A stretch of DNA of 12,482 nucleotides from contig WTXD01000320.1 of assembly GCA_022496205.1 (NCBI GenBank), forward strand, positions 1 through 12,482, given 5' to 3'. The stretch comes from Gloeopeniophorella convolvens (lineage: Eukaryota > Basidiomycota > Agaricomycetes > Russulales). Below, piece by piece: positions 1-7,905 of the stretch (positions are counted from its first letter, which is position 1; each line of letters begins with the position of its first letter). The notes beneath the pieces are model-generated. The model worked only from the letters and a program-made list of their open reading frames with translations. It was not told where the DNA came from and ran no database searches. The translations under genes were made by a program, and so were the position numbers.

Positions 1-233
1 CAGATAAGAGCTACAGGTCATTCTTACATGTTGACATGTGTTCTCGCACAACAAGTTCCCTTTCCAGAAGTTTACGTTCTGCAAAAATGAAAGCTTGACG
101 TTTTCCGGGCCAGAAGGATTGGCGACTGTTGGGTCGGGTATGGACAACTTCAAGACAGCATAGGCATGCAATTTTTCAAAGGCAAGTTCGCGATGATGTG
201 CCCGATTCTCGTGTGCCCTGATACGAGCGACAC
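1..233 (-). CDS. Possible 3'-truncated unrecognised coding exon at left edge
   Basis: On the minus strand a frame stays open from about 233 to the left edge. It contains phrases that read like real protein, for example LKLSIPDPTVANPSG and VKLSFLQNVNFWKGN, with mostly C or G in third positions. A good 5' splice donor (GTAAGA, minus strand 27-22) follows the coding-like stretch, so an exon could end at 28 with the gene continuing outside the window. Upstream, a coding-like phrase in another frame (FEHLFDVSLVSGHTRIGHI) would join this one if one A were restored to the A run near 175-179. I recognise no domain and no start codon. This may be a real exon of an unknown gene, a gene remnant, or chance, so confidence is low. 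Confidence 0.25.
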
Positions 234-590
234 ATCAAACAGGTGTTCAAAACGGGGTGCCGACCCGGCAGCACGTTGTCTTGGCTCTGATGCAGGTGCG
301 CGTTAGAGCCAGCACTGTTGCGAAGGATTTGAATAATGATTCACGCCCGGAGGCGCCTAATTCTGCACTCGTATGTGTCGAAGTGGCCACCTCGCAGCTG
401 TCTGCATAGGGGGCGCCGGGTGTCTGGGAATTGCTTCTACGGGTCCGGCCGGGAGTTCCGACATGGGAAAGGATAGACTATTTTGCACAACACGACCTCG
501 CCTTGGACACGTTTCGGTGCCTTCGTGGAGGCAGTGAACCGTATCGTCTAGGGCAGGCAGACGGGACAACACAGATCACCCGAAACTACC
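234..590. other. Upstream region of the first BTB gene, no gene seen
   Basis: I see no supportable gene in this stretch. It should hold the promoter and 5' leader of the BTB gene starting at 591. There is no clear TATA box like the one before the second BTB gene; the nearest AT-rich patch is around 478-486. Open frames here are short and either overlap the BTB start out of frame or lie antisense to it. Confidence 0.4.
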
Positions 591-1580
591 ATGACTACGC
601 CCCCCGAGCCAACGGCCACCCTTGCAAAGCCGCCTTTCGACGACCTACGAACGGACCTTATCCTACGGGCCAACGACGGGGTCGAGTTCCACGTCTTCAA
701 AAACATACTTTCCCTCTGCTCCACAGTCTTCGCCGATATGTTCGACATCGCCCAATCCGAATCCCAGGAATCGAGTCACGATGTTCCTGTAGTCAACCTG
801 TCTGAGGACTCGAAGGCACTCGATTACGCCTTGCGCCAGTGTTATCCAATCCAGTCTCCTGAGGTCATCGAACTATCCGACGCTCGCAACCTTCTCGAGT
901 TCACGCGCAAGTACCAAATCAATATGCTGGAGAACACGATTACCCACTGCCTCTCCGGATCAATTGCCCGCGAACCCGTTGGCGTTTATGCCATCGCCGT
1001 CACCTATGGGTACAAAGACCTTGCCGTGAAGGCAATGCAGTCGTCGTTGAAGCTTCCAGTCTCCGATCTTCACTCCCCAGAACTTAGATTCATCACTGCG
1101 GAACAATACCAAGCGCTCCTCCGATACCACATTGCATGCGGCAAGGCGGCCAGCGCTGTCTCGTTGGAGCGGAAGTGGTTTCCAAGCTGGTCCGGTTTCA
1201 TTGCGGCCGCCGAGTCAAGCGTAAGCTGTACATACTGCAGAGTTGGCGATTCCGTACGAGCACCGTCTGCCCCGTCCGCGTTGGGGGGCCCAGTGCAACC
1301 ATCATACATGGTATCAAAGAGCGAAGTAGTTAGGTATGGTCCTCGATATCTATGGAGCTACCTGCAGCGCGCCTCTCCCGTCCTGGCGTGCCACCCAGAA
1401 CCAGAAGCAGTCACAAGCACGCCCTTCGTATTAGCGGACCAGAGTTGTCATAGTTGCGGGGCTACCAAGACAAGGGACATGGTTGATTTCAGCCGGCTCT
1501 TCGCTGTGGAGATCACGAAAGCCATCGCCGAAGTGGGTGTTTCCATTCCAGCTTCAGCCCCGGGTCGGAGTGCGTCTTGA
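591..1580 (+). CDS. BTB/POZ domain protein, first tandem copy
   Basis: A single uninterrupted exon encodes 329 residues. The N-terminal part (about residues 16-130) is a BTB/POZ fold of the basidiomycete type: it opens with FDDLRTDLILRANDG, continues with FHVFKNILSLCSTVFADMF, then a short variable acidic insert, then LSEDSKALDYALRQCYP. BTB domains dimerise and often serve as adaptors, for instance to cullin-3 ubiquitin ligases; no partner domain such as Kelch is visible. Residues about 130-220 (GVYAIAVTYGY, ITAEQYQALLRYH, RKWFPSWSGFI) form a conserved helical part shared with the second copy. Two cysteine pairs, CTYC and CHSC, lie in the C-terminal third and could bind zinc (inference). The start at 591 gives a sensible N-terminus just before the BTB core, in the context CTACCATGA. 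Function beyond BTB-mediated interaction is unknown. Confidence 0.88.
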   Translation: MTTPPEPTATLAKPPFDDLRTDLILRANDGVEFHVFKNILSLCSTVFADMFDIAQSESQESSHDVPVVNLSEDSKALDYALRQCYPIQSPEVIELSDARNLLEFTRKYQINMLENTITHCLSGSIAREPVGVYAIAVTYGYKDLAVKAMQSSLKLPVSDLHSPELRFITAEQYQALLRYHIACGKAASAVSLERKWFPSWSGFIAAAESSVSCTYCRVGDSVRAPSAPSALGGPVQPSYMVSKSEVVRYGPRYLWSYLQRASPVLACHPEPEAVTSTPFVLADQSCHSCGATKTRDMVDFSRLFAVEITKAIAEVGVSIPASAPGRSAS

Positions 1581-2561
1581 CGAATCTTGTACGGCAGGTC
1601 CCATTCCCTAACCTCCAAGTCGTTAACCGAGACGCATGTTTCTCGTCGTCTGTACCGGAAGGGCAGACAATATTAGTGGGCCCCGCGGTGGTAAGGTAGC
1701 ATGGCCTCGTCATTTCTCGAATGCACCTCCTAACCCTATCTTCAGTCCGAGAAGGATCGGCAAACGCAAGAAGAGACGTGAGCAAGCGAGGGTCGAGCAG
1801 GTCGACGGCTCCCAAGTTGTCACCCGGGGTCGTGAGCCGGAGGCTGGCGCCGGGTGAATACACCAGCGGAGGGCCGTCGGTCACGCTAGTTAGGTTGGTG
1901 GTTTTGCGGAAGGGCCGCTGCGACAGAGATGCGGATCTATCAGTACGGCAGGATACGTTCAACGATTACCACCTTCTATATGGTGGACATGACAAGCTGG
2001 ACACTGAAGGGTGCTTCGTGGACGCGAGAAAAATGGAGGTACAGGCACCCGGAGACGGTGGAAGGAGTGCTTTGTCGAGTTTGATGGGTACGCCCAGCTG
2101 TGTGGCAGTACTACTAGCTGCTAGCTAGCAGTAGGCCATCAACGCGTTCAAGCGGCTGCGGCCCACTCGTTGCGGGAGCTTTCGGATACATCCGCAACTT
2201 CTGCTCGCGTCATCTGCTCGCCGTTTGTGGCAGTGACCTTGCCAATTGGGGTCAGTGGATTTGTGGATTGGGTCGAACCTGATCAAGTCGGACGCGACTT
2301 TGAAGCTCTGAATCAAGTCTTCTCCCCGTGCTCGATGGCTCCGTGCTGTCGTAAGGCTATTGTCATTGACTCTCCGCGTCCTTTGGCCGAACCTCGACGC
2401 CAGCTGCCCATGACCAAGTTGTCGAACGCAGGGGGACTCGAGCGGTAAGTTCATCCACAATAGCAATTCTCAACGTCGTGGTCCGCTCGCCCAACGCGTG
2501 GTTATGTTATTGTCCCGAGTCAGCCACATCAGCGTTGTGACGGTGGCACGAAGGAGACGCG
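1581..2561. other. Spacer between BTB paralogues, no convincing gene
   Basis: About 980 bp with several overlapping open frames of 65-150 codons on both strands. None has a recognisable domain, consistent splice sites or coding-like composition that I can defend. I saw no transposon ends, target-site duplications or pieces of a third BTB copy by eye. The right part must contain upstream control sequence for the second BTB gene. A small perfect palindrome at 2118-2131 is listed separately. Confidence 0.4.
2118..2131. repeat. 14-bp perfect palindrome
   Basis: The sequence ctgctagctagcag equals its own reverse complement. It sits in the spacer between the two BTB genes, next to further copies of the tetramer CTAG (at 2113 and around). 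It could be a binding site for a dimeric protein or a cruciform seed, but a match of this length can occur by chance in a spacer this size. Confidence 0.35.
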
Positions 2562-2570
2562 TATATATAA
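2562..2570 (+). promoter_or_regulatory. TATA box of the second BTB gene
   Basis: The string tatatataa lies 68-76 bases upstream of the ATG at 2638, a normal TATA position for a fungal gene with a short leader. The following leader is rich in C and T (ccctcttcaccctgctcccc), as is common around fungal transcription starts. The first BTB gene has no equivalent. Confidence 0.6.
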
Positions 2571-2637
2571 GGGCGTGCGTTACGCTGTGAGTGCAGTTGC
2601 CCTCTTCACCCTGCTCCCCTTGTCCACTTGAGCCCTC

Positions 2638-3573
2638 ATGACAAACGCAGACTTGTCCCCCTCGAAATTCTCGTTTGCACTTCCCGTTCATCCATTTGAC
2701 GACCCGCGAGCCGACCTCATCCTCCGCACCAGCGATGGTGCTAACTTCCGTGTCCACCAGATCATCCTTTCCCTAGCCTCTACAGTATTCGCCGACAAAA
2801 TCGACGCATTGCCAAAGAACGAGGATCATGATCCACCCACCATCGAGCTTCAGGAAGACTCCAAGGCTCTCAACCTTGCCTTACGCCAATGCTATCCACT
2901 ACCGTGTACTGAAATCACGGAGCTCCAAGACGCTCACCGCATCCTCGAGTTTTCGCGCAAGTACAAGATCGAAAAGCTGCGGCAGGTGGCCACCCGCTGT
3001 CTTACGGACTCGATCGAACGTCACCCTGTGGGCACATACGCCATCGCTGTCGCCCACGGGTTCGACTCCATCGCGGTGCAGGCCGTCAAGGCTTCGCTGA
3101 GCGTCCCGTTCCCCCGCCTCCAGAGCCCGTCGCTGCAACACGTCACGGCCGAGCAATACCAGCTTCTCATTCAGTATCATGCTGCTTGCGGCGCCGCCGC
3201 TAGCGCCGTCGCGTCGGACCGGAAGTGGTTCCCTACGCTGCTTGGGTTCATCGCAACTGCCAAGGGCGACCTGACCTGCGCATGCACCGTCCAAGATTTC
3301 CTGTCCCCACCATCAAGCAAGCCCTCCGACGCGTCAGGTTCCCCAGCAGATCGCTACTACGGCCCTTGCTATCTATGGAGCTACTTGCATCGCGCCGCGC
3401 TTGTCCTCGCGTCTCATCCCAGTGTTAGCGCAGTCACAGCTGAGGCCTTCGTCTTGAAGGATATGGACTGTTCCACGTGCCCTCGTAAGACGGCAAAGCG
3501 CGACTTGCTCGAGTTCAGCCAGCGCTTTGCAACAGCAATTCAGCAAGCCATCGAAAAGGTGAGCGCCTTCTGA
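2638..3573 (+). CDS. BTB/POZ domain protein, second tandem copy
   Basis: This 311-residue paralogue aligns with the first BTB protein along nearly its whole length, about half of the residues being identical by eye. It has the same BTB opening (FDDPRADLILRTSDG, then VHQIILSLASTVFAD), LQEDSKALNLALRQCYP, PVGTYAIAVAHGF, VTAEQYQLLIQYHAACG and RKWFPTLLGFIA. The second cysteine pair is kept (CSTC), but the first has become C-x-C (CAC), so any shared zinc site is altered. As an unspliced gene it stops at 3573 after KVSAF. A good intron (donor GTGAGC at 3559, branch-like GCTGAC, acceptor CTCAG ending 3605; 47 nt) would replace that end with GFVMSDTLP and a stop at 3633-3635, which resembles the tail of the first copy better. 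Either end is possible. The start follows a TATA box by 68 bases. Confidence 0.88.
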   Translation: MTNADLSPSKFSFALPVHPFDDPRADLILRTSDGANFRVHQIILSLASTVFADKIDALPKNEDHDPPTIELQEDSKALNLALRQCYPLPCTEITELQDAHRILEFSRKYKIEKLRQVATRCLTDSIERHPVGTYAIAVAHGFDSIAVQAVKASLSVPFPRLQSPSLQHVTAEQYQLLIQYHAACGAAASAVASDRKWFPTLLGFIATAKGDLTCACTVQDFLSPPSSKPSDASGSPADRYYGPCYLWSYLHRAALVLASHPSVSAVTAEAFVLKDMDCSTCPRKTAKRDLLEFSQRFATAIQQAIEKVSAF

Positions 3574-3635
3574 CCATCGCCTTCTCCCAGCCATGCTGAC
3601 CTCAGGGGTTTGTGATGTCAGATACCTTGCCCTGA

Positions 3636-4406
3636 CATTCGACTGACCAGCAAACCTCCGCGCGTGCTACCTTACCCGCTATTTTTCGATGCAGTCAAAA
3701 GCCCCTTCGTCTTTGGGAAGGAGACCGCTAGTCCGAAGACCGCTACTAGGGTGTGTTGCTATATATGCAGAGGCTGTCACTCGCTCTGACAATTATTGCA
3801 GCCTTCTACTCCAGTCACGAAGACAGGTTCGAAATGATCAGTCTGGAAGAGTCACACTAGGGGTCCATGGTCCGCGCTCAATTCAACGACGCTATGTATG
3901 GGTGGCCTCTGCGATACCCGAAAAGACTGCCCGTCATTTAGCAGAAACAAGCATTTACTCCGTACAATAGGATTTCATAGCATTATAGCGTAGTCAAAGC
4001 AAAGTTTATGCACAGTATGTTACCAATCAAAGCGCCTCGAGCATGCGGTAAATATCCATTGGTTGTACACCAGGCTGGTGTGGGGACTGGCGACAGCGTC
4101 GTTGAGACGAAATCTCAGCTGATGGCGTTCAGGTCGCCTACCTGCCTCGCCTACTTGGCTGGTGTGCATTGTTATGAGATCAATTGCGCTCAGGAGATTT
4201 GTTCGGAATATCCCCCTCAGCTCTTCAGCAAAAGCCGGGGAAACATAGTATTCAAGCAAGGGGTTGCCCAGCATTATATAGTAGTGGTGGTAAGCCTTGG
4301 GAAGTATGGACTGTCCGGAGATGCCTCGGCCGCGCATGACTGGGAACACAATGGCACGTATCAGCATCACCGTACCAACCAGGCGGCGACGGCGTAATAC
4401 CCACAC
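3636..4406. other. Intergenic region without a convincing gene
   Basis: This 770-bp stretch separates the BTB pair from the SRPBCC gene. It is locally richer in A and T than the genes. Two opposed open frames of about 130 codons overlap each other around 4008-4406; neither shows a domain, and the minus one starts directly after the SRPBCC stop, so it is probably 3' untranslated sequence. A TATA-like string at 3760-3766 has no gene after it. I saw no transposon ends or long repeats. Confidence 0.4.
3760..3766 (+). promoter_or_regulatory. Orphan TATA-like element
   Basis: The string tatatat occurs in a GC-balanced stretch, as in the promoter of the second BTB gene. The first ATG after it (about 3834) opens only eight codons, so no protein-coding gene is served by it as far as I can see. 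It could drive a non-coding transcript, be a relic of a lost gene, or be chance. Confidence 0.2.
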
Positions 4407-5121
4407 TCAAGCTTCCGAACGCGCCTTGAGCGCCGCCGCCATCTCATCGAACGACTGCTGCAGCTGTTTGCGCATGATAAACTTGATCACATACGCCAGC
4501 GGGCCAAAGAAGACGTGGTCCGTCTCGTACAGCGTCTTCCCGTCGGCCTCACTCAGAGTCTGGAAGCGCTCTGCGCCAAGCGTGCCCGGGATGTCCGGCA
4601 CGTAGTTCCACGCAATGACGTGCCGCCCGTGGTCGAGGACCGAGACGACCTCGAACGAGCGCTGGAGCTTGACCGAGTCGTTCATCGTTGGCGGGATGTG
4701 CGCGCCAATGACTAGATGGTGGCCCACGGCAAGCGGTTCAGTCACCGGCTTTTTTTGTGCATCAGTGACTACCTGCTCGCGCCTGAATGGGGAATTCAGT
4801 GAGCACCACAGCCCCGACGTGGTTCTGATGCTGCGTCCGAGCCTTACGTGAATGGATTCCTGCAGACGTTGACGGTGAGTACAGAACCAGGGCATGCGCA
4901 TGCCACCCGATGCACGCACCACTCCTTGTATGCCGGAAAGTCAAGCAGGACGTTCCAGACTTTATCTCGAGGAGCATCTATCAAGACAGAAGCCCTGATA
5001 GAGAAGACGCCTTAAGGTGTCAGCAATGTCAAACTTTGAGTCAGCTGCCCATCTATTTATGTGCTTTCTCAAGCCTGTTGTACATACCTGACGTGCGTGG
5101 AGAAGACTGAGTGGTGGTCAT
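4407..5121 (-). CDS. SRPBCC (START/Bet v1-like) domain protein, four exons
   Basis: Joining 5121-5088, 5010-4920, 4859-4848 and 4782-4407 gives one open frame of 170 residues ending TGA at 4409-4407. The protein is a single SRPBCC domain, a small fold with a deep cavity that binds hydrophobic ligands. Conserved features are GVFSIRASVLIDAP (residues 12-25), KVWNVLLDFPAYKEWNPF (28-45), VIGAHIPPTMND, and a long C-terminal helix (QLQQSFDEMAAALKAR) that closes the cavity. No signal peptide or membrane segment is seen, so it is probably cytosolic; ligand and role are unknown. Introns of 77, 60 and 65 nt have donors GTATGT, GTGCGT and GTAAGG and acceptors AAG, CAG and CAG, all phase-consistent. Exon 3 is only 12 nt. 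The start at 5121 gives a short N-terminal leader typical of the family. The gene lies downstream of RPF1 on the same strand. Confidence 0.88.
4848..4859 (-). other. 12-nt microexon of the SRPBCC gene
   Basis: Between two normal-looking introns lies the exon gaatccattcac. It completes a Trp codon, encodes Asn-Pro-Phe, and starts a Thr codon. The resulting EW-NPF-T-R matches the near-invariant EWNPF(V)R segment of fungal SRPBCC proteins. Its length is a multiple of three, so skipping it keeps the frame but deletes four residues. Confidence 0.75.
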
Positions 5122-5439
5122 AGAGCAACCACGGTGACTGTTTGGCTCAACCCGGTCGGTCCGTGACTGGTTCGGCGCCCTGGGGGTGACGTAATCCGTG
5201 GTCATCGCGGGACCAAAAGTCAAGAAGAGGTCGCTGGAAACACCGCAGGTACTGAGGATTTGCCTCATGCAGGCGGAAATGGCGTCTCCGTGGCATTAAA
5301 TGAGGCCTCAACGCCCTCAGGGTTCTCATGATCTCGCTGACGAACATACAATTTCAACTGAACCGCGAGTTCAGCGAGAAACGGGCTTGCCGCTGGATTT
5401 TGGCTGGGACCGTACTGATGCACACGCCACGTAGCTACA
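5122..5439. other. RPF1 3' flank and SRPBCC promoter region
   Basis: This 318-bp interval lies between the RPF1 stop and the SRPBCC start, both minus-strand genes. It must hold the RPF1 polyadenylation region and the SRPBCC promoter. I see no additional gene and no clear TATA box. A CRE-like site at 5187-5194 is the only recognisable motif. Confidence 0.45.
5187..5194 (+). promoter_or_regulatory. CRE/ATF-like bZIP site upstream of SRPBCC gene
   Basis: TGACGTAA matches the ATF/CREB-type consensus bound by fungal bZIP regulators. It sits 66-73 bases upstream of the SRPBCC start codon, within the expected promoter. An eight-base match alone is weak evidence. Confidence 0.35.
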
Positions 5440-6873
5440 TCATAAGAAAAATGTACGCCTCGACGTCTCGAGCTCCGGCTGTAGGTCGCTCAATGAGTGA
5501 TGATGCCACTCGAAATTGTAAATTCAAGCTCACCTTCCAGACCCATTCGTACTCGTCTGCCTTCGGCGGCACCTTCTTAGGGGTGTTTTCGTCCTTCTCC
5601 GGCTCCTCTTCGTCGTCTTCTCGGGCATCGCCAGCGGGGTCCTCCAGCCTCTCCTCTGGCCCGTCGAAGCTGTCGAATTCCAAAGGTTTCGCGACATCTC
5701 CCAGGTAGTTGACAGCCGGTAAGCCTTTCTTCAGTGAGCGTAACTTGAGAGTAAATCGAGGGCCAATCTCCTGGAGAGCAACCTTTTCTGTCGAGCGGAA
5801 CGCGTATCTGCATGGAAGAGTCCGGTCAGAATCTGGGCAAGCGTCGGTTCATGGCAGGGCTCACCGATGCCGCCGGAAGAACAAAAAGTCTCGTTGGTTA
5901 TGCAGTGTGACGACTTGCCGACCCTGGAACTCGGGCAATGGCGGAAAGAAGGTCTGGAACATGCGACCGACGGTGTGACCGAGGCGTGTTACGAAGTTGT
6001 TGAGCACAAGCTCGGGGTTATGGGGCGACGCTCGCGCATGACCCTGCTCGGCGGTAGTCAGCGGATCAAATACAACGCTATACAACTTGTATGGCACTGA
6101 GATACGTACGAAGATCTGTTTCGTGAGTTCGATTGAGGTTAGTTTGAAGTATGCAGTGGGCCCATCAGGTAAGTGCACCAGCGTAATCGCGTCTGCTCTG
6201 TGGTTTAGCAAACGTCTGGTATGAACCGGGAATATGATACGCACTAGGCTTCTTCATGTTCTCGTTACCACTATGAGGTTACTGAATCCCCTGCCGGCCG
6301 CCCACCCCGCGATCTTACCCACCTCAAAGCCCCGCGTTTTTGGCCGTCTGTGGAACTCTGCTCCTGGGAAGATCCCAACAAGCTCGTCACAAAACTCGTA
6401 GCTCACGCGCGTAGCCTTCGGCGACGTCGTGATGAGCACTTTTGGAGGGATGGTAGGGTCATCGTTAGAGGAAAAGTACGAAGCGAACGGATCGGATGCA
6501 ATGTCGGCCGCTGCCTCGGCAGAGGGTTGTTGGGCCGCAGCAGATGTAGAGGAGGATGGGTCTTGCGATGTACTCGAGGAAGGATCCGCCGTTAAGAAGG
6601 ACGGGTCAAACTCGCGCGTGTTCTCAAGGGTACGCGGGACATTTTCTGTGAGCCGTTTCTATATCGTAAAGGCGCATCAGTCTACTGTAGGGTCTGAAAG
6701 AAACCATAGTGTGCGCACTTGTTTCGCTTGGGATCGTCCGCCTCGCGCTTCGCATTCTCAAGTCTGCGTTGGAGCTTCGACTGGCCCTTCTCCTTCTTGG
6801 CCTTGCGGAATATTTCCTCGCGTTTATGCTTGTTTTTGATCGCGCTCAGCTCGAATCTGTGTGCGCCGCCCAT
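5440..6873 (-). CDS. RPF1: Ribosome production factor 1 (Brix domain), six exons, frame broken
   Basis: RPF1 is a nucleolar Brix protein needed for 60S ribosomal subunit maturation; it binds pre-rRNA in early pre-60S particles. Exons: 6873-6719, 6658-6245, 6192-6110, 6043-5865, 5807-5534, 5478-5440. The N-terminus is basic and helical ([33 protein letters not shown]), followed by a Ser/Ala-rich linker. The Brix domain starts near residue 125 ([19 protein letters not shown]) and includes [58 protein letters not shown] and [14 protein letters not shown]. An acidic stretch and the family ending [19 protein letters not shown] follow. Two breaks occur: about one base is missing near 6265-6268 within VVN-ENMKKPN, and the first intron joins out of phase unless one A is added to the AAA at 6658-6656. 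With both restored the protein is 381 residues. The ATG at 6873 fits the family N-terminus better than one at 6942. It is divergent from the p24 gene. Confidence 0.9.
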
Positions 6874-7008
6874 TTGAAGGCGGTGGAAGACAAAGTGCAA
6901 ATGTCCAGTACGGGTTCCCACGGGGTGGACGCCCCTGGACACGGCGCGCGTGTTTCATCACTGTGCTTTCTCTCATCCACGTCTTGCACGTCGGCCGTGC
7001 CAGGCGCC
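6874..7008. promoter_or_regulatory. Bidirectional promoter between RPF1 and p24 gene
   Basis: The start codons of RPF1 (minus) and the p24 gene (plus) are only 135 bases apart, head to head, so one short region must start transcription both ways. I see no TATA box, consistent with constitutive housekeeping promoters. Confidence 0.7.
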
Positions 7009-7838
7009 ATGCTCTTCCCTTCACGTCCGGGGTTTTCTTTGCCATTATGCTTGCTCTTGTTTCTCTCGACCGTCAATGCACTTCACTTCTACCTCGATGC
7101 CAACGAAAAGCGGTGCTTCATCGAGGAAGTGCCTTCGGACACCGTCCTTGAGGGTGAGTAGCGCCAGGCCTTGCCACACATCGTCGTTCCCCAACTTGGG
7201 GCATCTTTCTTGCTAGGACACTACCGCGCGCTAGAGTGGAATGAGCAGTCGCAGGAGTACAAGATCAACGACGAGCTCGGCATCACCGTAGAAGTCACAG
7301 TGCGTCCCAGTCTTGTAAGCCGAGAGACTCGCTCACATCTCTGCAGGAAGTGGAGACGGGCCACTCTGTTGTGAACACACGCGGCCCATCCGATGGCCGC
7401 TTCACCTTCACCTCGCATGACTCAGGTGACCACTCTATCTGCCTCTCGACCAACTACTCGTCAACTTGGTTCGGCCCTATGGCACACATCCGCCTGCACC
7501 TCGATGTTGTCGTCGGCTCCACGAAACCCGACAGCGACCATGACCGCGGCCACATCTCGTCCCTCGCGAGCAGGATCCGTGACCTGAACATGAAAATTGA
7601 GGACATCCGCCGCGAGCAGCAGTACCAGCGCGAGCGCGAGGCCGACTTCCGCGACCTTTCCGAGGTGACGAATTCGCGAGCGGTGTGGTATAGCATTGCG
7701 CAAATCAGTGTGTTGCTCGTGACGTGCGCGTGGCAGCTGCGACATTTGAGGGTAAGTCATACAGCTTTTTTGCCCAGTGCCAGCATTGACGATGATTCGG
7801 AATTCCAGAGGTTCTTTGAGGATCGGAAGATGCGGTAG
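7009..7838 (+). CDS. p24/EMP24 family (GOLD domain) cargo receptor, alpha-type
   Basis: p24 proteins are type I membrane proteins that cycle between ER and Golgi in COPII and COPI vesicles and help sort cargo such as GPI-anchored proteins. Exons 7009-7153, 7217-7299, 7347-7751 and 7809-7838 encode 220 residues without a break. Residues 1-24 are a signal peptide with a Leu-rich core. The GOLD domain follows (LHFYLDANEKRCFIEEVP), with Cys36 and Cys108 placed for the usual disulfide; GRFTFTSHDSGDHSICLS is a family hallmark. A possible N-glycosylation site is at Asn112 (NYS). A coiled coil (about 146-185, EDIRREQQYQREREADF) leads to a transmembrane helix (about 188-206). The cytosolic tail RRFFEDRKMR has the FF motif for COPII and a basic pair at -3/-4 like a KKXX COPI signal. 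The sequence resembles the p24-alpha group (TMED4/9, yeast Erp1). Introns are 63, 47 and 57 nt. Confidence 0.93.
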
Positions 7839-7905
7839 TCCGGTCACAGCTGCATATAATCTATATGTTCCGAATACATTATACCATCTCTTTGGTTAAG
7901 TGTGC
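7839..7905. terminator. Shared convergent 3' region of p24 gene and ETR1
   Basis: Only 67 bases separate the stop codons of two converging genes. The stretch is AT-rich (gcatataatctatatg at 7851-7866) and reads as a plausible polyadenylation efficiency region on both strands. The two transcripts probably overlap at their 3' ends. Confidence 0.5.

Noticed and set aside
1513..1962. Minus-strand open frame of 149 codons overlapping the end of the first BTB gene
   Set aside because: Part of it is antisense to the BTB coding exon and the rest has no domain or splice support.
2125..2466. Opposed open frames of about 90-113 codons in the BTB spacer
   Set aside because: They overlap each other and show no conserved motif; such frames are expected in GC-rich DNA.
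4020..4406. Minus-strand open frame of 128 codons right after the SRPBCC stop
   Set aside because: It has no recognisable domain, overlaps an opposite frame of similar length, and starts directly at the SRPBCC stop, so it is most simply 3' untranslated sequence.
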